The notes: generated from the letters alone by a model not told the origin. Shown: positions 37,645 through 49,489, counted from the first letter of the stretch. The stretch: 64,000 nucleotides of DNA from Phytopseudomonas flavescens (GCF_900100535.1 NZ_FNDG01000011.1:1-64000); one strand, 5' to 3'. Translations and numbers: made by a program.

Positions 37645-38109
37645 ATGAAGGGCCATATCGAAGTCATCGACTACCTCAAAACCCTGTTGAAAGGGGAGCT
37701 GGCAGCCCGCGATCAGTACTTCATCCACTCGCGTCTATACGAGGACTGGGGTTTTACCAAGCTCTACGAGCGCATCAATCACGAGATGGAAGAGGAGACG
37801 CAGCACGCCGACGCGCTGCTCAAGCGCATCATCTTCCTCGAAGGCGTGCCGGACATGGTCCCTGATGCCTTCACCTTCGGCCAGACAGTGCCCGATGCGC
37901 TGAAGCTGGACCTGGCTCTCGAGTATCAGGTGCGTGCAGCGTTGAGCAAAGGCATCGAGCTGTGCGAGCGCCACCAGGATTATCAGAGCCGCGATATTCT
38001 GCTGCTGCAGCTCAAGGATACCGAGGAAGATCACGCCTACTGGCTGGAGATTCAGCTGCAACTGATCGGCAAGCTGGGCCTGGAAAAGTACCTGCAGGGC
38101 CAGATGTAA
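37645..38109 (+). CDS. ftnA: Bacterial ferritin of the BfrA/FtnA type
   Basis: Iron-storage protein, 154 aa, four-helix ferritin fold. Ferroxidase ligands Glu18, Glu51, His54, Glu93, Glu127 and His130 can be read off. The haem-ligand Met52 of true bacterioferritins is Thr52 here ([11 protein letters not shown]), which fits the P. aeruginosa protein once called BfrA and later recognised as a haem-free FtnA. The ATG at 37645 follows AAGGATTTCCCCGC. Placement beside a catalase gene, as in P. aeruginosa, couples iron sequestration with peroxide defence. Confidence 0.92.
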   Translation: MKGHIEVIDYLKTLLKGELAARDQYFIHSRLYEDWGFTKLYERINHEMEEETQHADALLKRIIFLEGVPDMVPDAFTFGQTVPDALKLDLALEYQVRAALSKGIELCERHQDYQSRDILLLQLKDTEEDHAYWLEIQLQLIGKLGLEKYLQGQM

Positions 38110-38121
38110 GAATCGCAGCAA

Positions 38122-38152
38122 AAAAACGCCCCGCATCTGCGGGGCGTTTTCG
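38122..38152. terminator. Bidirectional terminator between ftnA and uvrA
   Basis: AAAACGCCCCGCA and TGCGGGGCGTTTT pair with a 2-nt centre, with A- and T-runs on both sides. It serves the convergent ends of ftnA and uvrA. Confidence 0.9.
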
Positions 38153-38167
38153 TTTCAGGCCGCTGGG

Positions 38168-41002
<2,835 letters not shown>

Positions 41003-41191
41003 AAGGAACCTCTAAAAGCTGCCTACGTTGTCATCGCTTCGTAAAAGAAAGGCTCTGGTAGCAGCCTCGCGTGGCGGGCGGATAAACCGCCGAGTATACG
41101 GGGGGCGGCAGCCGTGCGGCAAAGCGCCGCTGCTGTGCCAGTGGTGTTTCGACTGGTAGAATCGCCGGCTTGTTTCAACAGGTTATCGACG

Positions 41192-42580
41192 ATGCGAGAT
41201 TCGCACAGCGAACGCATGAGTGGTGCGGAGACTCGGGCGGCCGGTGGGCTGGCGATGGTGTTCGCGTTCCGCATGCTGGGCATGTTCATGGTACTGCCGG
41301 TATTGGCTACCTATGGGCAGGAGCTCGCCGGTTCAACCCCGGCCCTGATCGGTCTGGCCATCGGGGCCTATGGCCTGACCCAGGCCTTTCTGCAGATTCC
41401 CTTTGGCGTGCTGTCCGACCGTATCGGTCGGCGGCCGGTGATCTACTTCGGTCTGGTGGTGTTCGCCGCCGGCAGTCTGCTGGCAGCCAACGCCGATTCC
41501 ATCTGGGGGGTGATCGCCGGCCGCGTGTTGCAGGGCGCCGGGGCGATCTCGGCAGCGGTGATGGCGCTGTTGTCCGACCTTACCCGCGAACAGCACCGTA
41601 CCAAGGCCATGGCCATGATCGGCATGAGCATCGGTCTGTCCTTCGCCATCGCCATGGTGGTCGGGCCGTTGCTGACCCGCGCGTTTGGCCTGTCCGGCCT
41701 GTTCCTGGCCACTGGGGCCATGGCGCTGCTGGGGATCGTTATCGTTGCCGGCATGGTGCCCTCCAGCGCCGGGCCGCTGCAGCACCGTGAATCCGGGGTC
41801 GCCAAGCAGGCGCTATGGCCGACCCTGAGGCATTCGGACCTGCTGCGTCTGGACTTCGCCATCTTCGCATTGCACGCCGTCCTGATGGCCAGCTTCATCG
41901 CCCTGCCTCTGGCTCTGGTGGAGCAAGGCGGCTTGCCCAAGGAGCAGCACTGGTGGGTGTACCTGACCGCACTGCTCGGTGGTTTTTTCCTGATGGTGCC
42001 GTTCATCATCTACGGCGAGAAGAAGCGTCAGATGCGCCGTGTGCTGATTGGCTCGGTGATCGTCCTGCTTTGCTGTGAACTGTATTTCTGGGCGTTCGGC
42101 CATGGTTTGCGCAATCTGGTGCTTGGCATCGTGGTGTTCTTCACCGCGTTCAACTTACTGGAAGCCTCGCTGCCATCGCTGGTCAGCAAGGTGGCGCCAG
42201 CGGGGGGCAAAGGCACCGCGATGGGGGTCTACTCGACCAGCCAGTTCCTCGGCTCGGCTCTGGGCGGCATCCTGGGGGGCTGGCTGTATCAGCACCATGG
42301 CCTAGGCGGTGTATTCGGCGGCTGCGCGTTGTTGACGCTTCTCTGGCTGGGCTTTGCTGTTACTATGCGTGAACCGCCGTATGTCACCAGCCTGCGTTTG
42401 CCGCTATCGAACGCGGCCTTGCAGGAAGCAGGTCTGGCCGAGCGAATTCTGGCGGCGCCCGGTGTGGCGGATGCCGTGGTGGTGGCCGAAGAGGCCGCCA
42501 TCTATGTGAAAGTGGACACCCAACAATTGGATCGCACGTCGCTGCAGCGCTTGATCGAAGCGGCGCCGGTGACGTGCTGA
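41192..42580 (+). CDS. yajR: MFS transporter of the YajR type
   Basis: A 462-aa major-facilitator protein with 12 predicted TM segments and motif A (GVLSDRIGRRPVIY) after TM2. The last 70 or so residues form a soluble ferredoxin-like tail (APGVADAVVVAEEAAIYVKVD), matching the C-terminal YAM domain of E. coli YajR. The substrate is unknown. The ATG at 41192 gives the start MRDSHSERMSGAETRAAGG. The gene is divergent from uvrA and 15 nt ahead of ssb, as in P. aeruginosa. Confidence 0.9.
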   Translation: MRDSHSERMSGAETRAAGGLAMVFAFRMLGMFMVLPVLATYGQELAGSTPALIGLAIGAYGLTQAFLQIPFGVLSDRIGRRPVIYFGLVVFAAGSLLAANADSIWGVIAGRVLQGAGAISAAVMALLSDLTREQHRTKAMAMIGMSIGLSFAIAMVVGPLLTRAFGLSGLFLATGAMALLGIVIVAGMVPSSAGPLQHRESGVAKQALWPTLRHSDLLRLDFAIFALHAVLMASFIALPLALVEQGGLPKEQHWWVYLTALLGGFFLMVPFIIYGEKKRQMRRVLIGSVIVLLCCELYFWAFGHGLRNLVLGIVVFFTAFNLLEASLPSLVSKVAPAGGKGTAMGVYSTSQFLGSALGGILGGWLYQHHGLGGVFGGCALLTLLWLGFAVTMREPPYVTSLRLPLSNAALQEAGLAERILAAPGVADAVVVAEEAAIYVKVDTQQLDRTSLQRLIEAAPVTC

Positions 42581-42595
42581 AAGTAGGAGAGCGTT

Positions 42596-43096
42596 ATGGC
42601 CCGTGGGGTTAACAAAGTCATTCTGGTCGGTACCTGCGGACAGGATCCGGAAACGCGCTATCTGCCCAGCGGCAATGCCGTGACCAACCTGAGCCTGGCT
42701 ACCAGCGAACAGTGGACGGACAAGCAGACCGGGCAGAGGGTCGAAAAGACCGAATGGCATCGGGTTTCTCTGTTCGGCAAGGTGGCGGAGATTGCCGGTG
42801 AGTACCTGCGCAAGGGTTCTCAAGTCTACATCGAGGGCAAGCTGCAGACCCGCGAGTGGGAAAAGGACGGTGTGAAGCGTTACACCACTGAAATCATCGT
42901 CGACATGCAGGGCACCATGCAGCTGCTTGGTGGCCGTCCGGACAACGCTGGCGGTGGCGACTCTGCCCCGCGCCAGTCGCGCCCGGCACCGCAGCGCGAA
43001 CCGCAGCAACAGGCCCCGCGCCAGTCCGCGCCGCAGCAGCAGAAGCCGCAACCGGCCCAGGACTACGACAGCTTCGACGACGATATCCCGTTCTGA
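42596..43096 (+). CDS. ssb: Single-stranded DNA-binding protein
   Basis: 166 aa. N-terminal OB fold ([20 protein letters not shown], then WHRVSLFGK), a Gln/Pro-rich linker from about residue 118, and the acidic tip DDDIPF that docks repair and replication partners. Closely follows yajR and is closed by a strong terminator. Confidence 0.98.
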   Translation: MARGVNKVILVGTCGQDPETRYLPSGNAVTNLSLATSEQWTDKQTGQRVEKTEWHRVSLFGKVAEIAGEYLRKGSQVYIEGKLQTREWEKDGVKRYTTEIIVDMQGTMQLLGGRPDNAGGGDSAPRQSRPAPQREPQQQAPRQSAPQQQKPQPAQDYDSFDDDIPF

Positions 43097-43140
43097 GGCT
43101 CACGCCATACTCCCCGCACCGGGAGTCAGCAGTCCGAGAA

Positions 43141-43176
43141 ACCTCAGCGAGCAGCCTGCTCGCTGAGGTTTTTTTT
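43141..43176 (+). terminator. ssb terminator
   Basis: ACCTCAGCGAG pairs with CTCGCTGAGGT around a 7-nt loop and is followed by eight T. The rest of the gap to 43353 contains no gene I can support. Confidence 0.9.
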
Positions 43177-43353
43177 GCCTGGCCAGTCTGGTAAGCCTCG
43201 ATGCCTCGCTCGCGGGGGATCGCCCTGGCGGCTGCGGCGGCGGTCACGCGTTGTCGGCTGTGCTGATTCTGTTGTGCTTTGCGGCCACGCCATGGGGACA
43301 GGTGACAAAATCTGTCCTAATAGCGGCTTTCCGGCCAGCAGGCAGATGACGCC

Positions 43354-44406
43354 ATGATCCGCACCACCTTCGCACTACTCCTTGCCCTGGGGAGCTGCAG
43401 CGCCCATGCCGCTGAAGAAGTCCCGCTGTACAGGCATATCAAGGATTGGCTGATCGGTTGCGATAACACGCGCCAGTGCACCGCCATGGGTGCCGTTTCG
43501 CCACGCGACGACACCGGTACCATGACCTGGACCCTGCGCGTGACCCGTGAGGCAGGCCCGCAGGGTGACCTGCGGGTGGGCGTGTTCAGTTACAACGCTG
43601 CGATCGGTCAGCCTCTGCTCGATGGCAAGCCGCTGAAAACCATGCTGGGGCCAGGCCTGCTCAAGGACGGCGATGTACCTGAGGCTTTCGCCGCGACGGG
43701 GGCGACCGCCGAGGCATTGATCGCCGAGTTGCATGATGGCCAGGCCCTGGTGCTGCCGACCGCGGATGGCGACTCCGTCGCCTCGCTCAGCGGCATGAGC
43801 GCAGCACTGTTGATGATGGACGCGGTGCAGGGACGGGTGGGAACGTCGACGGCGCTGATCCGCCAGGGGCCGCAGCCTGCCAGCCGGGTGCCTGATGCTG
43901 CCGTCGCGCCACCACGACCTGCCTGGCAGGCTTCGCCCGCCTTGAGCGAGGGCGAGGCCAAGCGCGTGCTGGACGCGGTGATGGCTGCCACCCGGCATGC
44001 CTGGGAAGCTGACCTGCTCGAGGATATTGCGCCCGAAGGACAGGTCTTTGCCCTGAACGCACGTGATGCCTTGGTGATCATCCAGACTGGCTGCGCCGCC
44101 TACAACTGCGCCTACAGTTTGTACCAGGCACCCTTGCAGCATCCTGAACAGGCGCAGCCGTTACTGGTTGCGCAAGTACCGGGCATGCCGGACATGCTGC
44201 CGATGGGCAGTATCGAGTTCGACCCGAGCCGCGGTGAGCTGAGCAGCTACGAGATGGCCATGGGCATGGGGGGGTGCGGTACCTCGATGCGCTGGCGCTA
44301 TGACGGGCATGGTTTCAGCCTGATACGGGTCGCCCGGATGGCGACCTGCATGGGTCTGGACGAGGGCTATTGGCCCATGCTCTGGCGAACCGCCCCGGAC
44401 CGGTGA
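43354..44406 (+). CDS. DUF1176 family exported protein
   Basis: A 350-aa protein with a Sec signal peptide (MIRTTFALLLALGSCSAHA, cleavage likely after AHA). The mature part starts with the DUF1176 signature HIKDWLIGCDNTRQCTAMG and keeps paired cysteines (CAAYNC; CGTS; ATCMG). It is probably periplasmic; the family's function is not known to me. It is convergent with the membrane-peptidase operon, and its last 40 nt overlap the end of that operon's final gene. Confidence 0.85.
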   Translation: MIRTTFALLLALGSCSAHAAEEVPLYRHIKDWLIGCDNTRQCTAMGAVSPRDDTGTMTWTLRVTREAGPQGDLRVGVFSYNAAIGQPLLDGKPLKTMLGPGLLKDGDVPEAFAATGATAEALIAELHDGQALVLPTADGDSVASLSGMSAALLMMDAVQGRVGTSTALIRQGPQPASRVPDAAVAPPRPAWQASPALSEGEAKRVLDAVMAATRHAWEADLLEDIAPEGQVFALNARDALVIIQTGCAAYNCAYSLYQAPLQHPEQAQPLLVAQVPGMPDMLPMGSIEFDPSRGELSSYEMAMGMGGCGTSMRWRYDGHGFSLIRVARMATCMGLDEGYWPMLWRTAPDR

Positions 44407-45035
44407 GCCGCCGGGAACAGCTTGCCCAGGGTATGCCGTGCCTGGGCCGCGTCCAGGTAGCCGTAGAGGAGGTCGGTCAATGCTGCGAAGTCCAGGCGCT
44501 GGCCATCGAGCATCGGGTTCAACAGCCATAGCCTGACCCGCAGGCCTCCCGCTACCCTGGTGGCATCCGGCGCCGCCAATGCCTTGAGCGTCGTCGGTCC
44601 GAGCGGTGGGGCGCGGTGGCCCGCCGCGACCGAGAATACCAGGGTCAGGCTAAACGGCCGTTGCTCCAGTTCGAAGGCATCGAAGCTGTGCCACGGGGTG
44701 GCGCTGGAAGCATTGGCGAACTGCAGCGTATCGGGGCTGAGCGCCAGCACTGTCTTGCCGTGCCGGCGGCGCAATGCCTCGGCAGCGACAAGGGCGGCCA
44801 GGCCGGCGCCGAGTAACAGCCCGCCGGGTATCCAGCACAGCCACTGCCCGGCCTGCATCTGCCACGCTTGTGGCAGGCTGAGCAGCCACAAGCCGCTGGC
44901 GATGAGCGCCAGCTATAGCAGGCCGGCCAGCAGGGCCTGGCCCAGCGAGCGTTCGCGGATCTCGCAGGCATGCCGCGGCCCCTCGGCCTGGGCCTGGAGT
45001 CGGGTCAGCAGGGCTTCTCCCTTGGCGTCATCCAT
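44367..45035 (-). pseudogene. Two-TM PH-like protein C, interrupted by a nonsense codon
   Basis: Reading from the ATG at 45035, codons stay open as MDDAKGEALLTRLQAQAEG and on through QALLAGLL. A TAG (44915-44913) follows, and the same frame then continues, starting LALIASGLWLLSL, to a stop at 44367. Without the TAG the product would be about 222 aa. The nonsense codon falls inside TM1; TM2 (about GLLLGAGLAALVAAEAL) and the soluble C-terminus are intact. The C-terminus (LDGQRLDFAALTDLLYGYL) resembles that of protein A. The ATG overlaps the protein B stop by 8 nt. A single base change or a sequencing error would explain it. Confidence 0.75.
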
Positions 45036-45690
45036 CCTGGCGCAGCGTGTCGAGCTGCCGCTGGGCATGGGCGGCCTGGACATAGGCATCAAGCAGGGCG
45101 GCGGTATCATCGCAGTCGAGCTTGCTGCCGCCGCTCATCAGCCCGGCGGAGTGGATGCGAATGTGCGGCTCGGGTTTCTTGAAGGCCATGGCCTGGTTGC
45201 CGAACACCTGCCTGACCGCCCGGTGGGTCGGCAGCGCCGCCGTGGGGCTCAGGGTCAGTTTCTGCAGGGTCAGCAAGCCCTCGTCCTTGACGTAGATGTC
45301 GACCACGTCGGCCAGCTCCACCGGGGCGCTCAGCGAATCGACGAACAGCTGGCGACGGGTCAGGCGCATGAACGGCTGCTGACCGGCGTTGCGATGCTGC
45401 CAGGTGACCAGGGCGAAAAGCAGCGACATGAAGGCACCGCAGATCAGCAGGCCGGTCTTGCCCTGGACGATGCCGAATGCCAGGAGTGCCAGGGATATCA
45501 GGGTCAGGATCGGGCCGAGCACCTGGTAGCGGCGGGTGTTGGTGAATTCGCTCTGTTCGGGGACGCGCTCGATCACCTGCTGGAGTTCGGCGATCACCCG
45601 GTCGCGCTGGGCTTCGCGGGACTGCTCGTAGTCGGCGGCAAGGGATTGGGCGAGGTGCGAGAGCGGATCGGGTTGCTTCGGGGTGGTCAT
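45028..45690 (-). CDS. Two-TM PH-like membrane protein B
   Basis: A 220-aa protein of unknown function and the only intact member of three adjacent paralogues. It has a helical N-terminal region (DPLSHLAQSLAADYEQSRE), then TM1 at about 57-74 and TM2 at about 79-96. A C-terminal domain of short beta-strand-like segments (RLTRRQLFVDSLSAPVELAD, VVDIYVKDEGLLTLQKLTL) resembles bacterial PH-like domains by eye. It ends in a short helix (DDTAALLDAYVQAAHAQR). The ATG at 45690 follows AGGA by 10 nt. The gene lies 58 nt after protein A and overlaps protein C. Confidence 0.75.
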   Translation of the reverse strand: MTTPKQPDPLSHLAQSLAADYEQSREAQRDRVIAELQQVIERVPEQSEFTNTRRYQVLGPILTLISLALLAFGIVQGKTGLLICGAFMSLLFALVTWQHRNAGQQPFMRLTRRQLFVDSLSAPVELADVVDIYVKDEGLLTLQKLTLSPTAALPTHRAVRQVFGNQAMAFKKPEPHIRIHSAGLMSGGSKLDCDDTAALLDAYVQAAHAQRQLDTLRQDG

Positions 45691-45748
45691 GGCAGGCAAG
45701 TCCTGGGCGGCTGGGGTGGGTTATGGGGGCTTGGGGCGACGGCAGCAT

Positions 45749-46426
45749 TCACGCCGTTATTGGCCGGCGCGCTGGGCTGCCCGCAGGTCGTGCAGTTCGG
45801 CCTCGGCTCGGGTCGCGCCACAGTATGTGTAGAGAATCTGCATGAGCTTTTCCGGCTCGAGTATCTGCCCGTCCAACTCGAGACCGGCCATCTTCAGCTG
45901 GATCTGCGTAGGGAGTGGCGTGCTTGATCTGCGCCTTGGGCATCAGCGGCCCGAGGGCGTTGCGCACGCCGGGCAGCGTCGCGCCGTCGTGCAGGTTCAG
46001 GGTGATTCGCAGGCTGTGCCGGGCGCGCATGCGTAGCTCGCTGATGTCGCCCAGTTCGACTTCGCGGTCGAGGGCGCGTAACGCCAGGGTGGTAGGGGTC
46101 AAGCGCAGCAGCACCGCCTTTCCAGCAGCGCGATGCAGCCACAGGCTCGCCAGAAGGCAGATACCCCCCAGCATCAGCAGCGCACCCAGGTAGGGGACCT
46201 TGCCGACTGTCGCGCACAACCCGCCAATGACCAGGAGCAGCACGGCCCTGAGCACCAGTGAGCCGCGTACCTTGCGCGTGCACGGCAACTCGAGCACGGC
46301 GGGTACGCTCTGCAACAGGTGCTCGCGCTCTTCGATGGCCGTATGCGACCGTGCGCCGCTGTGGGCATCGAGGTCATCGGTCAGGGACTGTGCTAGGCCG
46401 TTCAGGGGATCGTTACTGTCGTTCAT
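45749..46426 (-). pseudogene. Two-TM PH-like membrane protein A, frameshifted near its end
   Basis: From the ATG at 46426 the protein begins MNDSNDPLNGLAQSLTDDL, like protein B, with TM1 (RAVLLLVIGGLCATV), TM2 (ALLMLGGICLLASLWL) and the PH-like region (TLALRALDREVELGDISEL). The reading frame then turns Arg-rich and non-family (DGRSRVGRADTRAGK). In the next frame, from near 45910, an open stretch gives QIQLKMAGLELDGQILEPEK and on to LHDLRAAQRAGQ with a stop at 45757, matching the family C-terminus. A one-base insertion or two-base deletion around 45895-45915 explains this. The start overlaps the end of the peptidase gene by 14 nt. Confidence 0.75.
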
Positions 46427-47891
46427 TTGCCGGGGTCCCAGGGGCAGTGTACGGCGCGGCTCGAGCAGCGCCGAGCAGGTGGCCAAACCAGTCGCTGTCG
46501 CGCTGCTCCGGCACGCGGGTGGCGCGGGCCAGCAGTGCCGTATCCAGGCTCACGCCGAGTCGTTCGAGGCGCTGCGAGGTCGGTGGATGGGTGTCGAACG
46601 GGTGGCTGACGGTCCGGCCCAGGCTTGCTTCGTCAAGCGTCAGCGGGCGCTGGCGCAAACGCGCGGCCAACGCCTGGAACCTATCACCAGGGTGACGCTG
46701 CCCGATCACCTCGGTGATGGCCTCGGACAGCGCCACCACGCGCAGCAGGGCCTGGCAGAACAGGTGGTGCCCGCTCACCCGCGCGGCGGCGGCGTCGGCG
46801 GCGATTTCCTGGTGGCGGCTCCAGTGGTGCACGGCCACCGCGAAGTGGTGCAGGAACAGGCCCGCCACCCAGATGGCCGGCCGCTCGATCCAGGTCGGTT
46901 GCTGCTCTTCGCCGGCCAGGCTCCGGTAATGCAGGCTCATCTGGCGGAAGTACGCGGCGCTCGTGCTGCTGCATTCGGTGTCCCGGTTGGCGAAGTGAGC
47001 CAGCTCATGGCCGATGATCGCTGCCACTTCTTCCTGGCTCATGGCCGACAGGTAGGTCAGGGGCAGGTACAGGGTACGGCCCTCGAGCACCTGCGCCGAT
47101 GGCTGCAATCGTACCGGCACGCTGGTGACGAAGAATGACTGGTCGAGCCCGGCCACCAGGTGGTCGGGCATCGGCGCGCCGATACGCTCGGCGAGTTGGC
47201 CGATCCAGTTCCACAGGGCCGGCGCGCTGGCGCGATCCAGTGGCCGGCCGAGAAACACCGATGAGCCGGCCTGCAGCTCGTGCCAGCGTTGCCGCAGGCG
47301 ACGGGTCAGCAGCAGGCCGGCGTACAGCACGGACAGCAGCGGGGCGCAGAACACCAGTGCGGCCCAGGAGCCCTGCTGGCGATTGCTCAATACCCAGCCT
47401 GTTTCGTAGAGCAGTATCAGCGTCAGAGCAGCCAGCAGCAGCCCGTTGTAGACCACCAGGCAGTGGCCGAGGCTACGCCAGCTCTGGCCAAGCCTGCGCT
47501 GGAAGAAGTCCTGCGAGAGGCGCGCGCGCCAGGCGTCGACGAGTATTTTCAGGCAGGTGGCTGGGCCGCTCAGCAAGGCCAGCAGCGCCAGCCAGAAGGC
47601 CAGATGGGCGAGCCACAGGCGCAGTTGCAGGCCGTTGCGGTTGGCGTCCACCCACTCGATCTGTCGCTGGAAATGCGCACGCCGGTCGGCATCGCGTAGC
47701 GGCATCGCCCGTTCGTTGGCCGGTAGCTGGGCGAGCAGGGTGTCGGCGGGGCGCGCGATCCACTGCTGCATGATGTGCGCAGTGTCCATCGGGCTGCTGG
47801 CGCGCCAGGCCTGCAGGCTGCTCCAGCCCATCAGCAGGAGCGGTAGCAGGCTTACGCAAAGCCCCGCGCGCAAGCCTGCCACGTACTTCAT
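46413..47891 (-). CDS. M48-family membrane zinc metallopeptidase (HtpX/Ste24-like)
   Basis: A 492-aa protein with hydrophobic segments at about 10-27, 92-115, 147-165 and 177-196, then a peptidase domain with the zinc motif HELAH (295-299) and third ligand Glu362 in EIAADAAAARVSG. A further hydrophobic stretch (about 338-355) lies between the motifs, as in HtpX and Ste24. Members of M48 degrade or process membrane and envelope proteins. The ATG overlaps the stop of the small exported-protein gene (ATGA), and the end overlaps PH-like protein A. The peptidase is therefore encoded within one tight operon with its likely partners. Substrate unknown. Confidence 0.9.
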   Translation of the reverse strand: MKYVAGLRAGLCVSLLPLLLMGWSSLQAWRASSPMDTAHIMQQWIARPADTLLAQLPANERAMPLRDADRRAHFQRQIEWVDANRNGLQLRLWLAHLAFWLALLALLSGPATCLKILVDAWRARLSQDFFQRRLGQSWRSLGHCLVVYNGLLLAALTLILLYETGWVLSNRQQGSWAALVFCAPLLSVLYAGLLLTRRLRQRWHELQAGSSVFLGRPLDRASAPALWNWIGQLAERIGAPMPDHLVAGLDQSFFVTSVPVRLQPSAQVLEGRTLYLPLTYLSAMSQEEVAAIIGHELAHFANRDTECSSTSAAYFRQMSLHYRSLAGEEQQPTWIERPAIWVAGLFLHHFAVAVHHWSRHQEIAADAAAARVSGHHLFCQALLRVVALSEAITEVIGQRHPGDRFQALAARLRQRPLTLDEASLGRTVSHPFDTHPPTSQRLERLGVSLDTALLARATRVPEQRDSDWFGHLLGAARAAPYTAPGTPANERQ

Positions 47892-48316
47892 TGTGCCTGG
47901 AGGTAATCGGTGAGAAATGCCTGGGCATCGCCCTGGCGAGAGAGGTTCTCGTCGTAGCTGATGCTCATCGTTTGGTCTTCGCCGGGCAGATAGAGTTCGC
48001 CCCAGCCATCCTGAAGCACCAGTACCACGTATTTGTTGCCATCGACGCTGGTGAAGTAGCGGGTGCCGCTGGAGGTTTTCTCCATGCTCATTTTCTGAAT
48101 GCGCAGGTTCCAGTCGTGGTCGATCCCTTCCAGTTGTACCAGTGCCTGGTGTTCGCTGCGTTCGCCGATGCGCAACGTCCAGACTTTCACACCTTGCTCG
48201 CCCGAGTAGGCGACCACATCGTGTGCCACGGGGGGACGATCTTCAGCCTGAGCGAGGCCGGCCATGAGTGCCATTGCCATGCCGAGTACGGCTGCCCACT
48301 TGCGATAAATCAACAT
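47888..48316 (-). CDS. Small exported protein preceding the M48 peptidase
   Basis: A 142-aa protein with a signal peptide (MLIYRKWAAVLGMAMALMAG, cleavage likely after AQA). The mature part is about 118 aa, rich in beta-strand-like segments (VVAYSGEQGVKVWTLRIG, RYFTSVDGNKYVVLVLQDG). I do not recognise a family. First gene of the peptidase operon; its TGA overlaps the peptidase ATG, so production is coupled. It could be a substrate, inhibitor or adaptor of the peptidase, but that is inference from position only. Confidence 0.7.
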   Translation of the reverse strand: MLIYRKWAAVLGMAMALMAGLAQAEDRPPVAHDVVAYSGEQGVKVWTLRIGERSEHQALVQLEGIDHDWNLRIQKMSMEKTSSGTRYFTSVDGNKYVVLVLQDGWGELYLPGEDQTMSISYDENLSRQGDAQAFLTDYLQAQ

Positions 48317-48450
48317 CACTGGTGTTCCTTTACGGTCAGAGGCGGACATTGAAGTCAACGCCCTGCGTATTGGCTAGCGCCGTGGTTGCTGCCCACAACA
48401 AAGACGCGCTTTGCCACAATCACTGACGGTCAGCAGCCGATGGCGTTACC

Positions 48451-49440
48451 ATGGATGCCCCCTGTCATCTGGTTCCCACGGACACGCCCCCTTTGATGGA
48501 CAGCTGGACCCCCTACCTCGATACCCAGTTCTGCTACGACCACCCAGGTGCCATCGCCCAGGCCGGGGTCCTCGACGACAGCGCACGCCGGGTGATCGGC
48601 AGCGCCATCGGCCACTACCGGGCACGAACCGTTCGTCCTCACCTGCAGTATTTCGATTGCGACCTGTGTTTTCCCGAGCCCTTGCGCATCGACAAGGTAC
48701 TGCCTGGTGGCCTGTGTATCGTGCATGTGCTCGATGGCCGGTGGGAGCATCGCGTGGATGGGCAATTGCACAGTTACATGCCAGGTACGCCCCAGGTACT
48801 GGGCTTGAACGAGGCCGCCGAGGCGGTGGACCAACTGCCTGCCGGCAGTCACGCGCGCATGGCCGGGTTGCGCATCGCGGGCGACTACCTGCATCAGTTG
48901 GTTGAGGAGGATGGCGAGCTGCTGCCACTGCTCGACCTGCTGCAGGCGGATATCCGTTTCACCGAGCTATCGCGTGGTCGGGCGTTGGGTGGCCTGTTAC
49001 AGCGCTTGTACCAGTCGCCCTATCACGGCGTGATGGAGCGCCTGCACCAGGAGAGCCTGAGCCTGGCGGTGTTGGTCGAGCTGGCCGCACAGCACAAGGG
49101 TCGCACGGCCACTGCGCAGCAGCCGGTGCGCGGACAGCTCGACCTGGCCCACGAGGCCCGTCGGTTGCTGGATGACAATCTGGCCGAACCGCCGGGCAGC
49201 CAGGCCCTGGCCCGGCAGCTGGGCGTCGGCGAGACCACCCTGCGTCGGGCGTTCGCTCAGGTCTTCGGGCAGTCGATGTTGCAGTACCTGCGCCAACAGC
49301 GCATGGAGCTGGCACGTACCCTGTTGCGCCAGCGCAAATGGCAGGTGGCGCAGATCGCCTACCGCCTGGGGTACGCCAACCCCGCCAATTTCAACCATGC
49401 GTACAAGGCTCACTTCGGGCACCCGCCGGGCACTGAGTGA
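48451..49440 (+). CDS. AraC-family transcriptional regulator
   Basis: 329 aa with an N-terminal sensor region of unknown ligand and the C-terminal double-HTH domain (about 230-328: SQALARQLGVGETTLRRAF and VAQIAYRLGYANPANFNHAY). A second in-frame ATG at 48496 (MDSWTPYLD) is an alternative start. It is divergent from the peptidase operon with about 134 nt between, so it may regulate it. The next gene is another AraC regulator in convergent orientation. Confidence 0.88.
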   Translation: MDAPCHLVPTDTPPLMDSWTPYLDTQFCYDHPGAIAQAGVLDDSARRVIGSAIGHYRARTVRPHLQYFDCDLCFPEPLRIDKVLPGGLCIVHVLDGRWEHRVDGQLHSYMPGTPQVLGLNEAAEAVDQLPAGSHARMAGLRIAGDYLHQLVEEDGELLPLLDLLQADIRFTELSRGRALGGLLQRLYQSPYHGVMERLHQESLSLAVLVELAAQHKGRTATAQQPVRGQLDLAHEARRLLDDNLAEPPGSQALARQLGVGETTLRRAFAQVFGQSMLQYLRQQRMELARTLLRQRKWQVAQIAYRLGYANPANFNHAYKAHFGHPPGTE

Positions 49441-49489
49441 GCCCTTGCTGCAGCTGATACGCGGATGGCCCGGGCGAACGGGCAGCGGT

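Noticed and set aside
41003..41191. A LexA (SOS) box for uvrA
   Set aside because: No CTGT-N8-ACAG type palindrome is seen in the divergent gap; GAGTATACGG is not a match.
44560..45927. A 455-codon forward frame across the PH-like genes
   Set aside because: The reverse frames show three mutually similar proteins with TM segments and coupled starts, which the forward frame cannot explain.
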